From NCBI GenBank assembly GCA_025965125.1, contig JAOPXM010000122.1, positions 1 through 48,463 of the forward strand: a stretch of 48,463 nucleotides of DNA, given 5' to 3'. Made by a program: the position numbers and the translations under genes. The stretch comes from Nocardioides sp. (GTDB lineage: Bacteria > Actinomycetota > Actinomycetes > Propionibacteriales > Nocardioidaceae). Every line of letters starts with the position of its first letter. Positions within the stretch are counted from its first letter, which is position 1. The notes beneath the pieces were generated by a model. It was not told the DNA's origin. It ran no database searches and worked only from the letters and a program-made list of their open reading frames with translations. Shown here one piece after another: positions 1-8,435 of this stretch.

Positions 1-998
1 CGCCCGATCCGCATCCCGCGTGCGAAGACCTGCCGTCTCGTCAGGTCCGGAGCGGCGCCCCGAAGCTCCCAGACCGCGGAGGCCTGGGTGATGGTCACGT
101 CGTTGAGCACGCCCAGCCCGGCGATGATGATCGCGCAGGTGAGCAGTCCCTGGAAGCTGAGGTTGCCGACGAAAGCGGACAGGACACCGCCGCTCTCGTC
201 GTCGACACCCGTCAGGTGGGTCGAGCTCACCGACCAGACGCCGATGGCTGCGGTGATCGCGACGCCCGCGAGGGTGCCGGCGAGGGCGGCGCTGGTCCTG
301 ATCGAGAAGCCGTGGGTCGAGTAGAGCACCACGAACATGATCGCCGCGGACGCCACGAGGCCGACCAGCAGGCCGGACTCCCCGACGAGCAGGGCCGGCA
401 GCGCGAACTTCCAGATCACCAGTCCGCTGAACGCGAGCCCGAGGATGGCGAAGACGCCGCGGAGCCGCGCGACCGCCACCACGACGACCGCGAACGCGAG
501 GGCAAGGATCCAGAGGGATGTGGAGCGCTCGGTGCCGAAGTAGGAGAACACCGCCGGCTCGCCCGCGCCGACGGGTGGTGCCAGGAGCCGGATCCGGTCG
601 CCGGCGGACAGCCCGGAGGCCAGAACCTGGGGTGGCGCCGACACCCGGACCTTGGTGCCCTTGCCGGCACCCGTGGCAACGGTCGCATGGATCCGTCCGC
701 AGCCGGACGCGTCGCCGGTGTCGGCCGGGGGCTGGGCGCCGGTGTCGGTCCGCTGTTCACAGGGTGGCTCCACCCGGTCGACCACGGCATCGGGGAACGT
801 CGTGCCCGGTGCGGCGAAGACCGCCGACTGCCGCAGCTCGTCGGCCCGGCCCGCGTCCGGCCACAACGCCACCAGACCGACCACCGTCGCCACCCCGGCG
901 AGCGCCAGTGCCGCCAGCAGCACGGCACGCGGCCTACGCCGCACCTCGACGTCGTGGTCGCTGTCCGTGCCGGCGCGGTGCGAGTGTCCGTGGCCCAT
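1..998 (-). CDS. YibE/F family membrane protein (3' end outside the window)
   Basis: An open frame runs from an ATG at 998 to the left edge without a stop, so at least 332 residues are present and the C-terminus is missing. The N-terminus is cytoplasmic and His-rich (MGHGHSHR), followed by one membrane segment, an extracytoplasmic domain of roughly 110 residues, and then a series of hydrophobic segments with the YibE/F pattern (for example ILGLAFSGLVIWKFALPALL and a conserved NDVTITQASAVWEL stretch). YibE/F proteins are multipass membrane proteins of unknown biochemical role. An AAGGA ribosome-binding site lies 8 bases before the ATG. The frame is on the opposite strand to several long spurious frames. 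The family call is firm; the function is unknown. Confidence 0.85.
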   Translation of the reverse strand, partial: MGHGHSHRAGTDSDHDVEVRRRPRAVLLAALALAGVATVVGLVALWPDAGRADELRQSAVFAAPGTTFPDAVVDRVEPPCEQRTDTGAQPPADTGDASGCGRIHATVATGAGKGTKVRVSAPPQVLASGLSAGDRIRLLAPPVGAGEPAVFSYFGTERSTSLWILALAFAVVVVAVARLRGVFAILGLAFSGLVIWKFALPALLVGESGLLVGLVASAAIMFVVLYSTHGFSIRTSAALAGTLAGVAITAAIGVWSVSSTHLTGVDDESGGVLSAFVGNLSFQGLLTCAIIIAGLGVLNDVTITQASAVWELRGAAPDLTRRQVFARGMRIG

Positions 999-1074
999 GG
1001 CTACATCCTTGCCGTCCACAAGTAAAAACTCGTCAGTAACTTCCTCTGTTCACGGGGACTCCGGACCCCTAGCG

Positions 1075-1090
1075 TGTGACCGCGGTCACA
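1075..1090. promoter_or_regulatory. CRP/GlxR-type operator candidate
   Basis: TGTGACCGCGGTCACA is a perfect 16-base palindrome and matches the TGTGA-N6-TCACA consensus of CRP-family regulators (GlxR/Cmr in actinobacteria). It lies 35 bases before the TTG start of the SGNH hydrolase and overlaps a TAGCGT hexamer (1070-1075) that could be a -10 element, so binding there could block transcription. Binding is inferred from sequence only. Confidence 0.5.
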
Positions 1091-1125
1091 TGGGGTGGCC
1101 GCGACTCGGTCCCCCGGAGGTCTCC

Positions 1126-2136
1126 TTGCGCACACACCCGCGGCTTCTCCTGCTCGCTGCCGCACTCGCCGCCATCATCACGCTCCTGGTCCCCACGACG
1201 CCCGCCTCGGCGGCCGCCCCGCCGTACGTCGCCCTCGGCGACAGCTACTCATCCGGGGTCGGCACCCGTTCGTACATCAGCGACGGCACGTCGTGCCAAC
1301 GCTCGACGTACGCCTACCCGAGCCTGATCGCGGCGCAGAAGGGGTACGCACTCAACTTCCGGGCCTGCTCGGGCGCCAAGATCCCCGACGTGACCAACAC
1401 CCAGCTGAGTGCCCTGAGCACGGCGACGCGCTACGTCACGATCTCGGTCGGTGGCAACGACGCCGGGTTCGCCGATGTGCTCACCGAGTGCGCGCAACCC
1501 GGCTGGGCGAGCAACTGCGACGGGGCGATCAACACCGCGCAGTCGTACATCAACAACACCCTGCCGGGAGCGCTCTCGACGCTCTACGCGTCCATCAAGT
1601 CGCGGGCACCGTCAGCCAAGGTCGTCGTGGTCGGCTATCCCCGCGTCTTCCAGGGCGAGGATTGCAATGCCTTCACGTGGTTCTCCCCGGCCGAGGAGAC
1701 GCGGCTCAACCAGACCGCGGACCTGCTCAACGGCAAGCTCTCGACCGCCGCTTCTGCCAAGGGCTTCGCGTTCGCCAACCCGACCAGCCGGTTCATCGGC
1801 CACGCGGTGTGCGACAACCCCGAGTGGCTCAACGGCCTTTCCAACCCGGTCAGCGAGAGCTACCACCCCAACAAGCTGGGTCACTCCTCCGGCTACACGC
1901 CGCTCGTCAGCCCGTTGCTGACCGGGGCTCCGGCCCGGGCGGTCAGCCCGACGGTGCTGCGCGCGGCGGCAGCCTCGGCAGATGCGCTTGCCGCCCAGCA
2001 GCGTCAGTACGCCGTCGCGGACCGGTCCATCAAACCGGAGTCGTTCCGCGCTCCCGACCTGACCAGTCACCGGGTGAAGGTGGCAGCCCGGCAGCACCAC
2101 ATCAACATCGCGAGGTGGGTGGCGAACCACAGCTGA
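1126..2136 (+). CDS. Secreted SGNH/GDSL-family hydrolase (lipase/esterase)
   Basis: A 336-residue secreted esterase or lipase that would cleave acyl esters outside the cell. The N-terminus is a Sec signal peptide (RTHPR, a hydrophobic core, then PASA-A near residue 30). Catalytic blocks are visible: GDSYSSG with nucleophile S40, GGND at residues 109-112, and SYHPN with the catalytic H247. Several cysteines fit a disulfide-stabilised secreted enzyme of the Streptomyces SGNH type. The TTG start is chosen because a perfect GGAGG (1116-1120) lies 5 bases before it. An in-frame ATG at 1090 would add 12 uncharacteristic residues and lies within the CRP-like palindrome. A strong hairpin follows, so it is probably monocistronic. 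The substrate cannot be read from sequence. Confidence 0.9.
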   Translation: MRTHPRLLLLAAALAAIITLLVPTTPASAAAPPYVALGDSYSSGVGTRSYISDGTSCQRSTYAYPSLIAAQKGYALNFRACSGAKIPDVTNTQLSALSTATRYVTISVGGNDAGFADVLTECAQPGWASNCDGAINTAQSYINNTLPGALSTLYASIKSRAPSAKVVVVGYPRVFQGEDCNAFTWFSPAEETRLNQTADLLNGKLSTAASAKGFAFANPTSRFIGHAVCDNPEWLNGLSNPVSESYHPNKLGHSSGYTPLVSPLLTGAPARAVSPTVLRAAAASADALAAQQRQYAVADRSIKPESFRAPDLTSHRVKVAARQHHINIARWVANHS

Positions 2137-2169
2137 CCGGCACCGGTCAACCAGACGGTCTTGGCGCAA

Positions 2170-2206
2170 CCTCCTCAACCACCGTGACACTCGGTGGTTG
2201 AGGAGG
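2170..2206. terminator. Strong hairpin after the SGNH hydrolase gene
   Basis: A perfect 15-bp inverted repeat (arms 2170-2184 and 2192-2206, loop TGACACT) begins 33 bases after the SGNH stop. It has no U-tract, as is common in high-GC actinobacteria. The arm contains GGTGGTTGAGGAGG; from memory, similar strings recur between genes in related genomes, so it could also belong to a dispersed REP-like family. Confidence 0.7.
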
Positions 2207-2253
2207 GCGGCCCTGACGGCCTTCTCGCCACCCGTGCTGGTAGAAGAGTCCCC

Positions 2254-4149
2254 ATGCAGGTACGACGTCTCGCGGGCACCCTTCCGGCACTGCTTCTCCT
2301 CGGCGGCGCCCTCATGAGCTGCGACTCGGGGGCCGACAAGGTCAACGGGCCCGACCCGGGCGCCGCGGCCGAGGGACTCGCCCAGGGCCTCGGCTCGGGG
2401 GATCTCTCCGACGTCGCATTCACGAAGGCCACGCCGGCCGAGGTGACCACGGCGTACGACGCGGTCGTCGCGGGGATGGGCGACGTCCAGCCGAGCGTGA
2501 CCGTGGGCAACGTCGACGAGTCCGGGGACTCGGCGACCGCGCACCTCACCTGGAGCTGGCCGGTCGGTGTCGAGGGGTGGTCCTACGAGACCAAGGCCCC
2601 GATGTCCCGGGTTGGCGACGTGTGGCAGGTGGTGTGGGCGCCCACGATCATCGAGTCGAGCCTCGGCGGGTCGACCACGCTCGACCTCACGTCCATCGCT
2701 GCTCGCCGTGGGCTGATCACCGGCGCGCGGGGGGTCGACCTGGTGACCCAGCGACCCGTCGTCCGGCTCGGCATCGACCGCTCCCAGGTGCCGCCGGCGC
2801 GCGTGTCGGACTCGGCCCGTCGGCTCGCCACGCTGGTCGGCATCGACGTGGCGGACTACGTCAAGCGGGTCGAGGCGGCCGGCGCCAAGGCGTACGTCGA
2901 GGCGATCGTCTACCGCCGCGACGAGGTGCCCCCGCAGGTCGGCTCGGGCTACCAGGCCATCGACGGCGTGCTCGCGATCGCGGACGAGCTGCCGCTGGCC
3001 CCGACCAAGGAGTTCGCCGCGCCGATCCTCGGCAGCGTGGGTGAGGTGACGGCCGAGATGATCAAGAAGGACCCGGAGAAGTACCACCTCGGGGACGAGG
3101 CCGGGCTCTCCGGACTCCAGGCGAGGTACGACGACCAGCTGCGGGGGACACCTGGCCTGGTCGTGAATGCCGTGGGGTCGGACGGCAAGGAGCGCGAGCT
3201 CTTCCGGGTCGACGCGAAGGCCGGGGCGCCGTTGCAGCTGACCCTCGACCGCGACCTGCAGCTCACCGCCGAACGGCTGCTCGTCGGCGTCGGCCCGGCC
3301 AGCGCCCTCGTGGCGATCAGGCCCAGCAACGGTGCGATCGTCGCCGCGGCGAACGGTCCCGGTAACGGCGGCTACAACATGGCGACGTACGGACAGTTCG
3401 CACCGGGCTCGACGTTCAAGACCGTGAGCAGCCTCGCGCTGCTCCGGTCCGGGCTGAACCCCGACTCTGTCGTGCCGTGCACGACGTCGATCACCGTGGA
3501 CGGCAAGCGCTTCGAGAACTACGACGACTACCCGTCCGGCGCGCTGGGTCAGATCCCCTTGCGGACGGCGGTGGCCAACTCGTGCAACACCGCGTTCATC
3601 TCCCAGACCGACCGGCTGCAGGGGACGGACCTGTTCGATGCTGCCGCCTCACTCGGGCTCGGGCTGGACCACGACCTCGGCTTCCCGGCGTACTTCGGGA
3701 GCGTCGAGCCCGCGAAGACCCAGACCGAAGCGGCCGCGGACATGATCGGTCAGGGCACCATCCTGGCCTCGCCCATGGTGATGGCCACCGTCATCGCCTC
3801 GATCCAGCAGGGCGGGCTGGTCATCCCCCGGATGGTCGAGTCGGTCGACGTGTCGCCACCCGACGGTGCCGCGCCGCTCTCCCGGGCCGAGGCGAGCCAG
3901 CTCAAGGCGATGCTGCGCGGTGTCGTGACGTCCGGAAGTGGCGCCGGCCTGGCCGACGTGCCCGGGCCACCGGTGATCGCAAAGACCGGCACCGCCGAAT
4001 TCTCCTCCGACGCGAAGATCCTCACCCATGCCTGGATGATCGCCGCGCAGGGCGACCTCGCCGTCGCGGTGTTCGTCGATCTCGGGTCCTCGGGATCGGG
4101 CACCGCGGGGCCGATACTGGAGAGCTTCCTGCGCGCCGCGCGCCCCTGA
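2254..4149 (+). CDS. Penicillin-binding protein, lipoprotein-type transpeptidase
   Basis: A 631-residue D,D-transpeptidase that would cross-link peptidoglycan. Residues 1-23 form a lipoprotein signal ending in LMSC, with C23 as the lipidation site. The next roughly 110 residues resemble the NTF2-like MecA_N domain. A dimerisation domain follows to about residue 330. The transpeptidase domain carries all three active-site motifs: STFK (S386, K389), SCN (443-445) and KTG (577-579). This is the domain order of PBP2a/PbpA-type class B enzymes of Gram-positives. The ATG at 2254 is preferred over upstream codons because the lipobox is then properly placed; TAGAAG lies 7 bases before it. Hairpins flank the gene, suggesting independent transcription. 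It is probably an accessory class B enzyme rather than FtsI, since no division genes are nearby. Confidence 0.93.
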   Translation: MQVRRLAGTLPALLLLGGALMSCDSGADKVNGPDPGAAAEGLAQGLGSGDLSDVAFTKATPAEVTTAYDAVVAGMGDVQPSVTVGNVDESGDSATAHLTWSWPVGVEGWSYETKAPMSRVGDVWQVVWAPTIIESSLGGSTTLDLTSIAARRGLITGARGVDLVTQRPVVRLGIDRSQVPPARVSDSARRLATLVGIDVADYVKRVEAAGAKAYVEAIVYRRDEVPPQVGSGYQAIDGVLAIADELPLAPTKEFAAPILGSVGEVTAEMIKKDPEKYHLGDEAGLSGLQARYDDQLRGTPGLVVNAVGSDGKERELFRVDAKAGAPLQLTLDRDLQLTAERLLVGVGPASALVAIRPSNGAIVAAANGPGNGGYNMATYGQFAPGSTFKTVSSLALLRSGLNPDSVVPCTTSITVDGKRFENYDDYPSGALGQIPLRTAVANSCNTAFISQTDRLQGTDLFDAAASLGLGLDHDLGFPAYFGSVEPAKTQTEAAADMIGQGTILASPMVMATVIASIQQGGLVIPRMVESVDVSPPDGAAPLSRAEASQLKAMLRGVVTSGSGAGLADVPGPPVIAKTGTAEFSSDAKILTHAWMIAAQGDLAVAVFVDLGSSGSGTAGPILESFLRAARP

Positions 4150-4173
4150 TCGGGGCCGGCAGCCCGACAATGG

Positions 4174-4209
4174 CGAACCCCTCACCGCATGGGGTCGGCA
4201 AGGGGTTCG
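4174..4209. terminator. Hairpin after the penicillin-binding protein gene
   Basis: A perfect 9-bp inverted repeat, CGAACCCCT (4174-4182) with AGGGGTTCG (4201-4209), begins 24 bases after the stop codon. A shorter CCCC/GGGG hairpin overlaps the stop itself (4143-4155). No U-tract is present. Confidence 0.6.
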
Positions 4210-4272
4210 GTGTCGTCTTCAGGGTGCTCCCTCCGAAGTCGACGTGGCCAAGGATTCCATGAGCGAAACCTG

Positions 4273-4308
4273 CTGTCATCGATTTGTCCCAAGTCCACAA
4301 GATGACAG
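4273..4308. promoter_or_regulatory. Inverted repeat upstream of the aldehyde dehydrogenase
   Basis: CTGTCATC (4273-4280) and GATGACAG (4301-4308) are exact reverse complements separated by 20 bases, ending 10 bases before the ATG at 4319. The spacing suits a dimeric repressor site or an mRNA hairpin near the ribosome-binding site. No regulator gene is adjacent. Confidence 0.35.
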
Positions 4309-4318
4309 TCTGGGAGTC

Positions 4319-5776
4319 ATGACTGGTCTAGAGTTCCTCGCCCCCGAGCACCGCAACCTGTTCATCGGCGGAGAGTGGCGCGACGCCGACGGAGGGGAGC
4401 GCTTCGACGTCCTCGACCCGGCCGACGGGTCCGTGCTCGCCGACGTCGCTGACGCCTCGGTGGCCGACTCCGTGGAGGCGCTCGACGCCGCCGTCGGGGC
4501 CCAGGCCGCCTGGGGCAGGACGCCGCCGCGCGAACGCGGCGAGATCCTGCGCCGCGCGTTCGAGCTGATCGCCTCGCGCGCCGACGGGTTCGCAACCCTG
4601 ATGAGCCTGGAGATGGGCAAGACGGTTGCCGAGGCGAAGGGGGAGGTGTCGTACGGCAACGAGTTCTTCCGCTGGTACTCCGAGGAGGCCGTTCGCATCC
4701 ACGGCCGCTGGATGCAGGCGCCCGCCGGCGGCAGCCGCCTGCTCACTATCAAGAAGCCGGTCGGCCCGTGCCTGTTCGTGACGCCGTGGAACTTCCCGCT
4801 CGCAATGGGCACCCGCAAGATCGGTCCTGCCATCGCGGCCGGCTGCACGATGGTCGTCAAGCCGGCCGCGCAGACCCCGCTCACGATGCTGGCGCTGGCT
4901 GCGGTGCTCGCCGAGGCCGGACTGCCGGACGGGGTGCTCAACGTCGTCACGACGAAGCGGGCCGGGAAGGTCAGCGAGGCACTCCAGGCCGACGACCGGC
5001 TCCGCAAGATCAGCTTCACCGGCTCGACCGGGATCGGGAAGGTGCTGGTGCGTCAGTCCGCCGACCAGCTGCAGCGGGTGAGCATGGAGCTCGGCGGAAA
5101 CGCGCCGTTCCTGGTCTTCGAGGACGCCGACGTGGACGCCGCGGTGGACGGCGCGATGATCGCGAAGATGCGCAACATGGGCGAGGCCTGCACGGCCGCC
5201 AACCGATTCCTGGTCCACTCCTCGGTGGCCGAGGAGTTCGGGCACAAGCTTGCGGACCGGATGGGCGCGCTGAAGCTCGGCCGGGGGCAGGAGACCGGGG
5301 TCGACGTGGGCCCGCTCATCGACGAGAACGCCGTCGAGTCGGTCGGCCAGCTCGTCACGGACGCCGTGCACGACGGCGCGAAGGTCGTCGTGGGCGGGTC
5401 GGCCCCCGACGGGCCCGGGTACTTCTATGAGCCGACCGTGCTGCTCGACGTGCCGGCCGACTCCGCGATCAACAGCGAGGAGATCTTCGGGCCGGTCGCC
5501 CCGATCACCGCCTTCGACACCGAGGAGCAGGCGATCGAGCGGGCCAACGCGACGGAGTACGGCCTCGCGTCGTACGTCTACACGCGCGACCTCGCCCGCA
5601 CCATCCGGATGGCGGAGTCATTGGAGTTCGGCATGATCGGCGTGAACACCGGGCTGGTCTCCAACCCGGCTGCGCCGTTCGGTGGGGTGAAGCAGAGCGG
5701 CTTCGGGCGTGAGGGTGGCTTCGAGGGCATCGAGGAGTACCTCGACACGACGTACGTGTCGCTGCCGGCCGACTAG
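4319..5776 (+). CDS. gabD: NAD(P)-dependent succinate-semialdehyde dehydrogenase family
   Basis: A 485-residue aldehyde dehydrogenase that would oxidise succinate semialdehyde, or a similar aldehyde, to the acid, feeding GABA-type carbon into the TCA cycle. The Rossmann region includes FTGSTGIGK. The general base is E257 in ELGGNAP and the catalytic cysteine is C291 in GEACTAANR, a context typical of actinobacterial SSADH. The C-terminal PFGGVKQSGFGREGG motif is intact. The length is normal for the family. The start at 4319 has a GGGAG just upstream and fits family N-termini (PEHRNLFIGGEWRDA). No GABA transaminase or transporter gene is adjacent, so the physiological substrate is uncertain. 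Confidence 0.85.
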   Translation: MTGLEFLAPEHRNLFIGGEWRDADGGERFDVLDPADGSVLADVADASVADSVEALDAAVGAQAAWGRTPPRERGEILRRAFELIASRADGFATLMSLEMGKTVAEAKGEVSYGNEFFRWYSEEAVRIHGRWMQAPAGGSRLLTIKKPVGPCLFVTPWNFPLAMGTRKIGPAIAAGCTMVVKPAAQTPLTMLALAAVLAEAGLPDGVLNVVTTKRAGKVSEALQADDRLRKISFTGSTGIGKVLVRQSADQLQRVSMELGGNAPFLVFEDADVDAAVDGAMIAKMRNMGEACTAANRFLVHSSVAEEFGHKLADRMGALKLGRGQETGVDVGPLIDENAVESVGQLVTDAVHDGAKVVVGGSAPDGPGYFYEPTVLLDVPADSAINSEEIFGPVAPITAFDTEEQAIERANATEYGLASYVYTRDLARTIRMAESLEFGMIGVNTGLVSNPAAPFGGVKQSGFGREGGFEGIEEYLDTTYVSLPAD

Positions 5777-5799
5777 CGAATGGGTCACCGGCGCGGGGC

Positions 5800-5830
5800 T
5801 TGACCTGAAGTTCACTTGAACTTGTGGAAT
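5800..5830 (+). promoter_or_regulatory. MerR/SoxR-type promoter with 19-bp spacer
   Basis: A -35 hexamer TTGACC (5800-5805) and a -10-like TGGAAT (5825-5830) are 19 bases apart, the overlong spacing typical of MerR-family promoters. Within the spacer lies CCTGAAGTTCACTTGAAC (5804-5821), which matches the SoxR box (CCTCAAGTTAACTTGAGG) at 14 of 18 positions and contains the dyad AAGTTCA/TGAACTT. The -10 ends 6 bases before the ATG of the oxidoreductase, so transcription would start at or next to the start codon. Confidence 0.6.
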
Positions 5831-5836
5831 GGTGAC

Positions 5837-6811
5837 ATGCGCGCCATCCGCCTCCACGCTTTCGGCCCCGCTGACAACCTGGTCCTGGACGAGGTACCCG
5901 ACCTCGAGCCCGGCCCTGGTCAGGTCCGGGTTGCGGTCGAGGCGAGCGGGGTCCACCTGCTCGACACCACCCTGCGACGAGGCGAGCCCGGGCCGGTGCC
6001 GCTGCCCGAGCTGCCGACCGTGCCGGGCCGGGAGGTCGCCGGTGTGGTGGACCGGGTCGGCGAGGGCGTCGACGGGTCCTGGCTCGGACTTCGCGTCGTG
6101 GCGCACCTCGGGCAGGGACCCGGTGGGTACGCCGAGCAGGCCGTGACGGCCGTCGCGTCGCTGTTCGCGGTGGCCGACCACGTGTCGATGCCGGACGCAA
6201 TCGCGGCCGTGGGGACGGGTCGCACCGCGCTCGGCATCCTCGAGCTCGAGCCTCCGGCTACCGACGACATCGTGCTGGTGCCGTCCGCAGCCGGTGGAGT
6301 GGGGTGGCTGCTCGTCCAGTCGGCTCTCGGCGCGGGTGCGACTGTGGTGGCCGCGGCTCGCGGCCCCCGGACCGAACAGCTCGGCGAGCTCGGCCCCGAC
6401 CTGGTCGTCGACTACGGCCGGGACGGGTGGGCGGAGGAGGTCCGGGCGGCGTACGGCGGGGTGACGCTCGTGTACGACGGGGTGGGCGGCGAGGTCGGCC
6501 GCACGTCCCTCGAGCTGCTGAAGCCCGGTGGCCGACTGGTGATGTTCGGCTTCTCGGCCGGGACGCCGACCCGCTTCGACACCGGGGATGTGATCGCGCG
6601 CGGCCTCACGGTGGGTTGGGGCCTCGGCCCTCGGATGACCGCTCTGCCCGGTGGGATCCCCGGCCTGGCGGCCCGGTCCCTGGACCGAGTGGCGACCGGA
6701 GCCTGGCGACCGCTGGTGACGACGTACCCGCTCTCGGAAGCGGCACGGGCCCATGCCGACCTGGAGGCGCGGCGCGCGCCGGGCAAGGTCGTGCTGACGT
6801 CCCGGACCTGA
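5837..6811 (+). CDS. Zinc-independent quinone oxidoreductase family (MDR superfamily)
   Basis: A 324-residue NADPH-dependent oxidoreductase of the medium-chain dehydrogenase superfamily. The N-terminal GroES-like domain (MRAIRLHAFGPADNL...) is followed by the Rossmann dinucleotide site AAGGVGWLLVQSA around residue 155. The structural-zinc cysteine cluster and catalytic zinc ligands of true alcohol dehydrogenases are absent, which points to a quinone or enone reductase (QOR, NADPH:quinone reductase-like). The start at 5837 is supported by family N-termini and by the promoter that ends six bases before it. The SoxR-like promoter suggests induction by redox-cycling quinones or oxidants, which would suit a quinone reductase. 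Confidence 0.85.
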   Translation: MRAIRLHAFGPADNLVLDEVPDLEPGPGQVRVAVEASGVHLLDTTLRRGEPGPVPLPELPTVPGREVAGVVDRVGEGVDGSWLGLRVVAHLGQGPGGYAEQAVTAVASLFAVADHVSMPDAIAAVGTGRTALGILELEPPATDDIVLVPSAAGGVGWLLVQSALGAGATVVAAARGPRTEQLGELGPDLVVDYGRDGWAEEVRAAYGGVTLVYDGVGGEVGRTSLELLKPGGRLVMFGFSAGTPTRFDTGDVIARGLTVGWGLGPRMTALPGGIPGLAARSLDRVATGAWRPLVTTYPLSEAARAHADLEARRAPGKVVLTSRT

Positions 6812-6816
6812 CACGG

Positions 6817-6830
6817 CCCGATGAATCGGG
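6817..6830. terminator. Short hairpin after the quinone oxidoreductase gene
   Basis: CCCGATGAATCGGG folds as a 5-bp stem with a TGAA tetraloop, 6 bases after the stop codon. It is short and lacks a U-tract. The remaining bases up to 6946 hold no recognisable gene. Confidence 0.35.
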
Positions 6831-6946
6831 TCGCGTCGCTCGACTTCTTCGTGGGTGTCATCCGGGGGTCGTCGCCGTGCTCGCGATCGTGCTGGCCCGG
6901 CTGCCGCAGGACGAGATCCCTCACCCGCTGCGAGACTGACTCCTCC

Positions 6947-7099
6947 CTACCCGGCGTACCTCAGCATGAAGTCGATGTCCGGGTGCCGCCCACCGTCAGG
7001 GTCCGGCGCGGGGACGGTCTCCTGCACGGAGATCGTGTCCTCCAGACGCACCGGCTCGGGGAGCCGACCGAAGCGGCTGCTTGGCTGCGGTGCTGTCAT
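6947..7099 (-). CDS. Small conserved-looking hypothetical protein (50 aa)
   Basis: The frame from the ATG at 7099 encodes 50 residues beginning MTAPQPSSRFGRLPEP and ending DPDGGRHPDIDFMLRYAG. It is acidic and proline-rich, with no signal peptide or membrane segment. AGGAG lies 6 bases upstream of the ATG, a better ribosome-binding site than most of its neighbours have. It follows LtrA on the same strand after 69 bases, so it might be co-transcribed. The ordered, non-repetitive C-terminus and the ribosome-binding site argue for a real gene. No function is suggested. Confidence 0.55.
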   Translation of the reverse strand: MTAPQPSSRFGRLPEPVRLEDTISVQETVPAPDPDGGRHPDIDFMLRYAG

Positions 7100-7168
7100 C
7101 GGGGGCTCCTCGCTCGGCTGACGTGGAGCACCACTGTGGCACCGAATCCCGATCCGTGCAGCAGGCAC

Positions 7169-8416
7169 CTAGGCCCCGCCGGTCGCCTCGGCCAGCACGG
7201 CCTCCTGGTGGCGATGCCCGGCCAGCTCGTAGCCGAGCACCGTCACCCACGGCGTGAACGCCAGCATCAGCAGGCACCACGGCATCGAGACCCCCGCAGC
7301 GCCCATGCCGACGGAGGCGGCCAGCACCGCGACGGAGGCAGCGACCAGCAGCAGGTGGAACGGGTCCATGGTGTGGCTGATCTGCGCGTAGAGCAGGTAG
7401 AGCGTCACGACGTACAGGCCTAGCGGGATTGCGACGGCCAGCACGGTGGCGACCAGCCCCAGGTGGGACTGGTGGTTCAGGTAGTACGCCGCAGCATGCA
7501 GGCCGGCGCCCACCGCAACGGTGGCGCCGAAGAACGGGATGTGCCCGTAGCCCCAGCCGAACGAGCGCTCGCGATGGGCGTGCAGCAGCGGCCCGCTCGG
7601 AACGGTGAAGTAGCTCCACCACATGCCGAACGTCATCGCGGTGCCGGCCAGGCCCAGGACGGCGACGTCGACCGACCAGCCGGGGCCCCGGACACCCACG
7701 ATCGCCGTGAGCGAGGCCATCGTCCCGAGGAGGCCCTCGCCGAGGGCGATGATGACCAGCAGGCCGTAGCGCTCGGCGATGTGGTGGGGGTGCCAGGGTG
7801 TTCCGCCGCCTCGTGACTCGGCCAGCACCGGACCGGCCAGCTCGACCAGGCCGAGCAGGAACGCCCCGACGAACATGGGGCCGGCGCGCAGGTCCAGCAG
7901 CAGCAGCACGATCCAGCCGATCTGGGCGACCAGGACGGTCGCGAACATCGTCTGACCGACCCCGCGTCGAGCGGTGTCCTGGCGCTCCGCCCGCTTCCAC
8001 TGGAGCAGCATCGGCACCCGCATGACGACGTAGCCCAGCACCATCACCTGGTTGTCGACGTGGTCGCCGGCCTTCAGCGACTCGAACATGTCGGAGAGCC
8101 CGAGGGCCAGGACGAGCACGCCCACCATCTGCACCATGGTGGTCAGCCGGAAGATCCAGTCGTCGGTGTCGTACGCCGAAGCGAACCAGCTGAAGTTGAT
8201 CCATGCCCACGAGATCGCGAACGTCGCGAAGCCGAAGCCGATCAGGCCCTCCCGAACGTGGTCGTGGGTGATGAAGTGCGCGAGCTCGTTGGAGGCCGTC
8301 CCGAACGCGATGACGAAGGTGAGGTCGAAGAGCAGCTCGAGTGGTGTCGAGGCGCGGCCGGCCTCGTGCGGGTCGCGGCCCTCCATCCGGACGGCTGTGT
8401 GCGCGCGATCGGCCAT
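7169..8416 (-). CDS. ltrA: Low temperature requirement protein A (LtrA) family
   Basis: A 415-residue multipass membrane protein of the LtrA family, named after a Listeria protein needed for growth in the cold; its molecular activity is unknown. The conserved N-terminal motif TPLELLFDLTFVIAF is present near residues 24-38, followed by about ten hydrophobic segments and conserved ERYGLLVIIALGEG in the second half. The start at 8416 has no Shine-Dalgarno, but TACACT (minus strand, 8429 to 8424) lies 7 bases before the ATG, predicting a leaderless transcript separate from the LuxR gene 19 bases upstream. Confidence 0.9.
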   Translation of the reverse strand: MADRAHTAVRMEGRDPHEAGRASTPLELLFDLTFVIAFGTASNELAHFITHDHVREGLIGFGFATFAISWAWINFSWFASAYDTDDWIFRLTTMVQMVGVLVLALGLSDMFESLKAGDHVDNQVMVLGYVVMRVPMLLQWKRAERQDTARRGVGQTMFATVLVAQIGWIVLLLLDLRAGPMFVGAFLLGLVELAGPVLAESRGGGTPWHPHHIAERYGLLVIIALGEGLLGTMASLTAIVGVRGPGWSVDVAVLGLAGTAMTFGMWWSYFTVPSGPLLHAHRERSFGWGYGHIPFFGATVAVGAGLHAAAYYLNHQSHLGLVATVLAVAIPLGLYVVTLYLLYAQISHTMDPFHLLLVAASVAVLAASVGMGAAGVSMPWCLLMLAFTPWVTVLGYELAGHRHQEAVLAEATGGA

Positions 8417-8435
8417 GGCCGGGAGTGTAGGTCGC

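Noticed and set aside
1612..3087. A 491-codon open frame on the minus strand across the SGNH and penicillin-binding protein genes
   Set aside because: It is an antisense frame created by high GC; its translation is Arg/Gly/Asp-rich without domains, and both plus-strand genes have complete motifs.
6821..7423. A plus-strand frame of 200 codons overlapping the small protein and LtrA
   Set aside because: Arg/His/Gln-rich shadow composition, no domain, and strong evidence for LtrA on the other strand.
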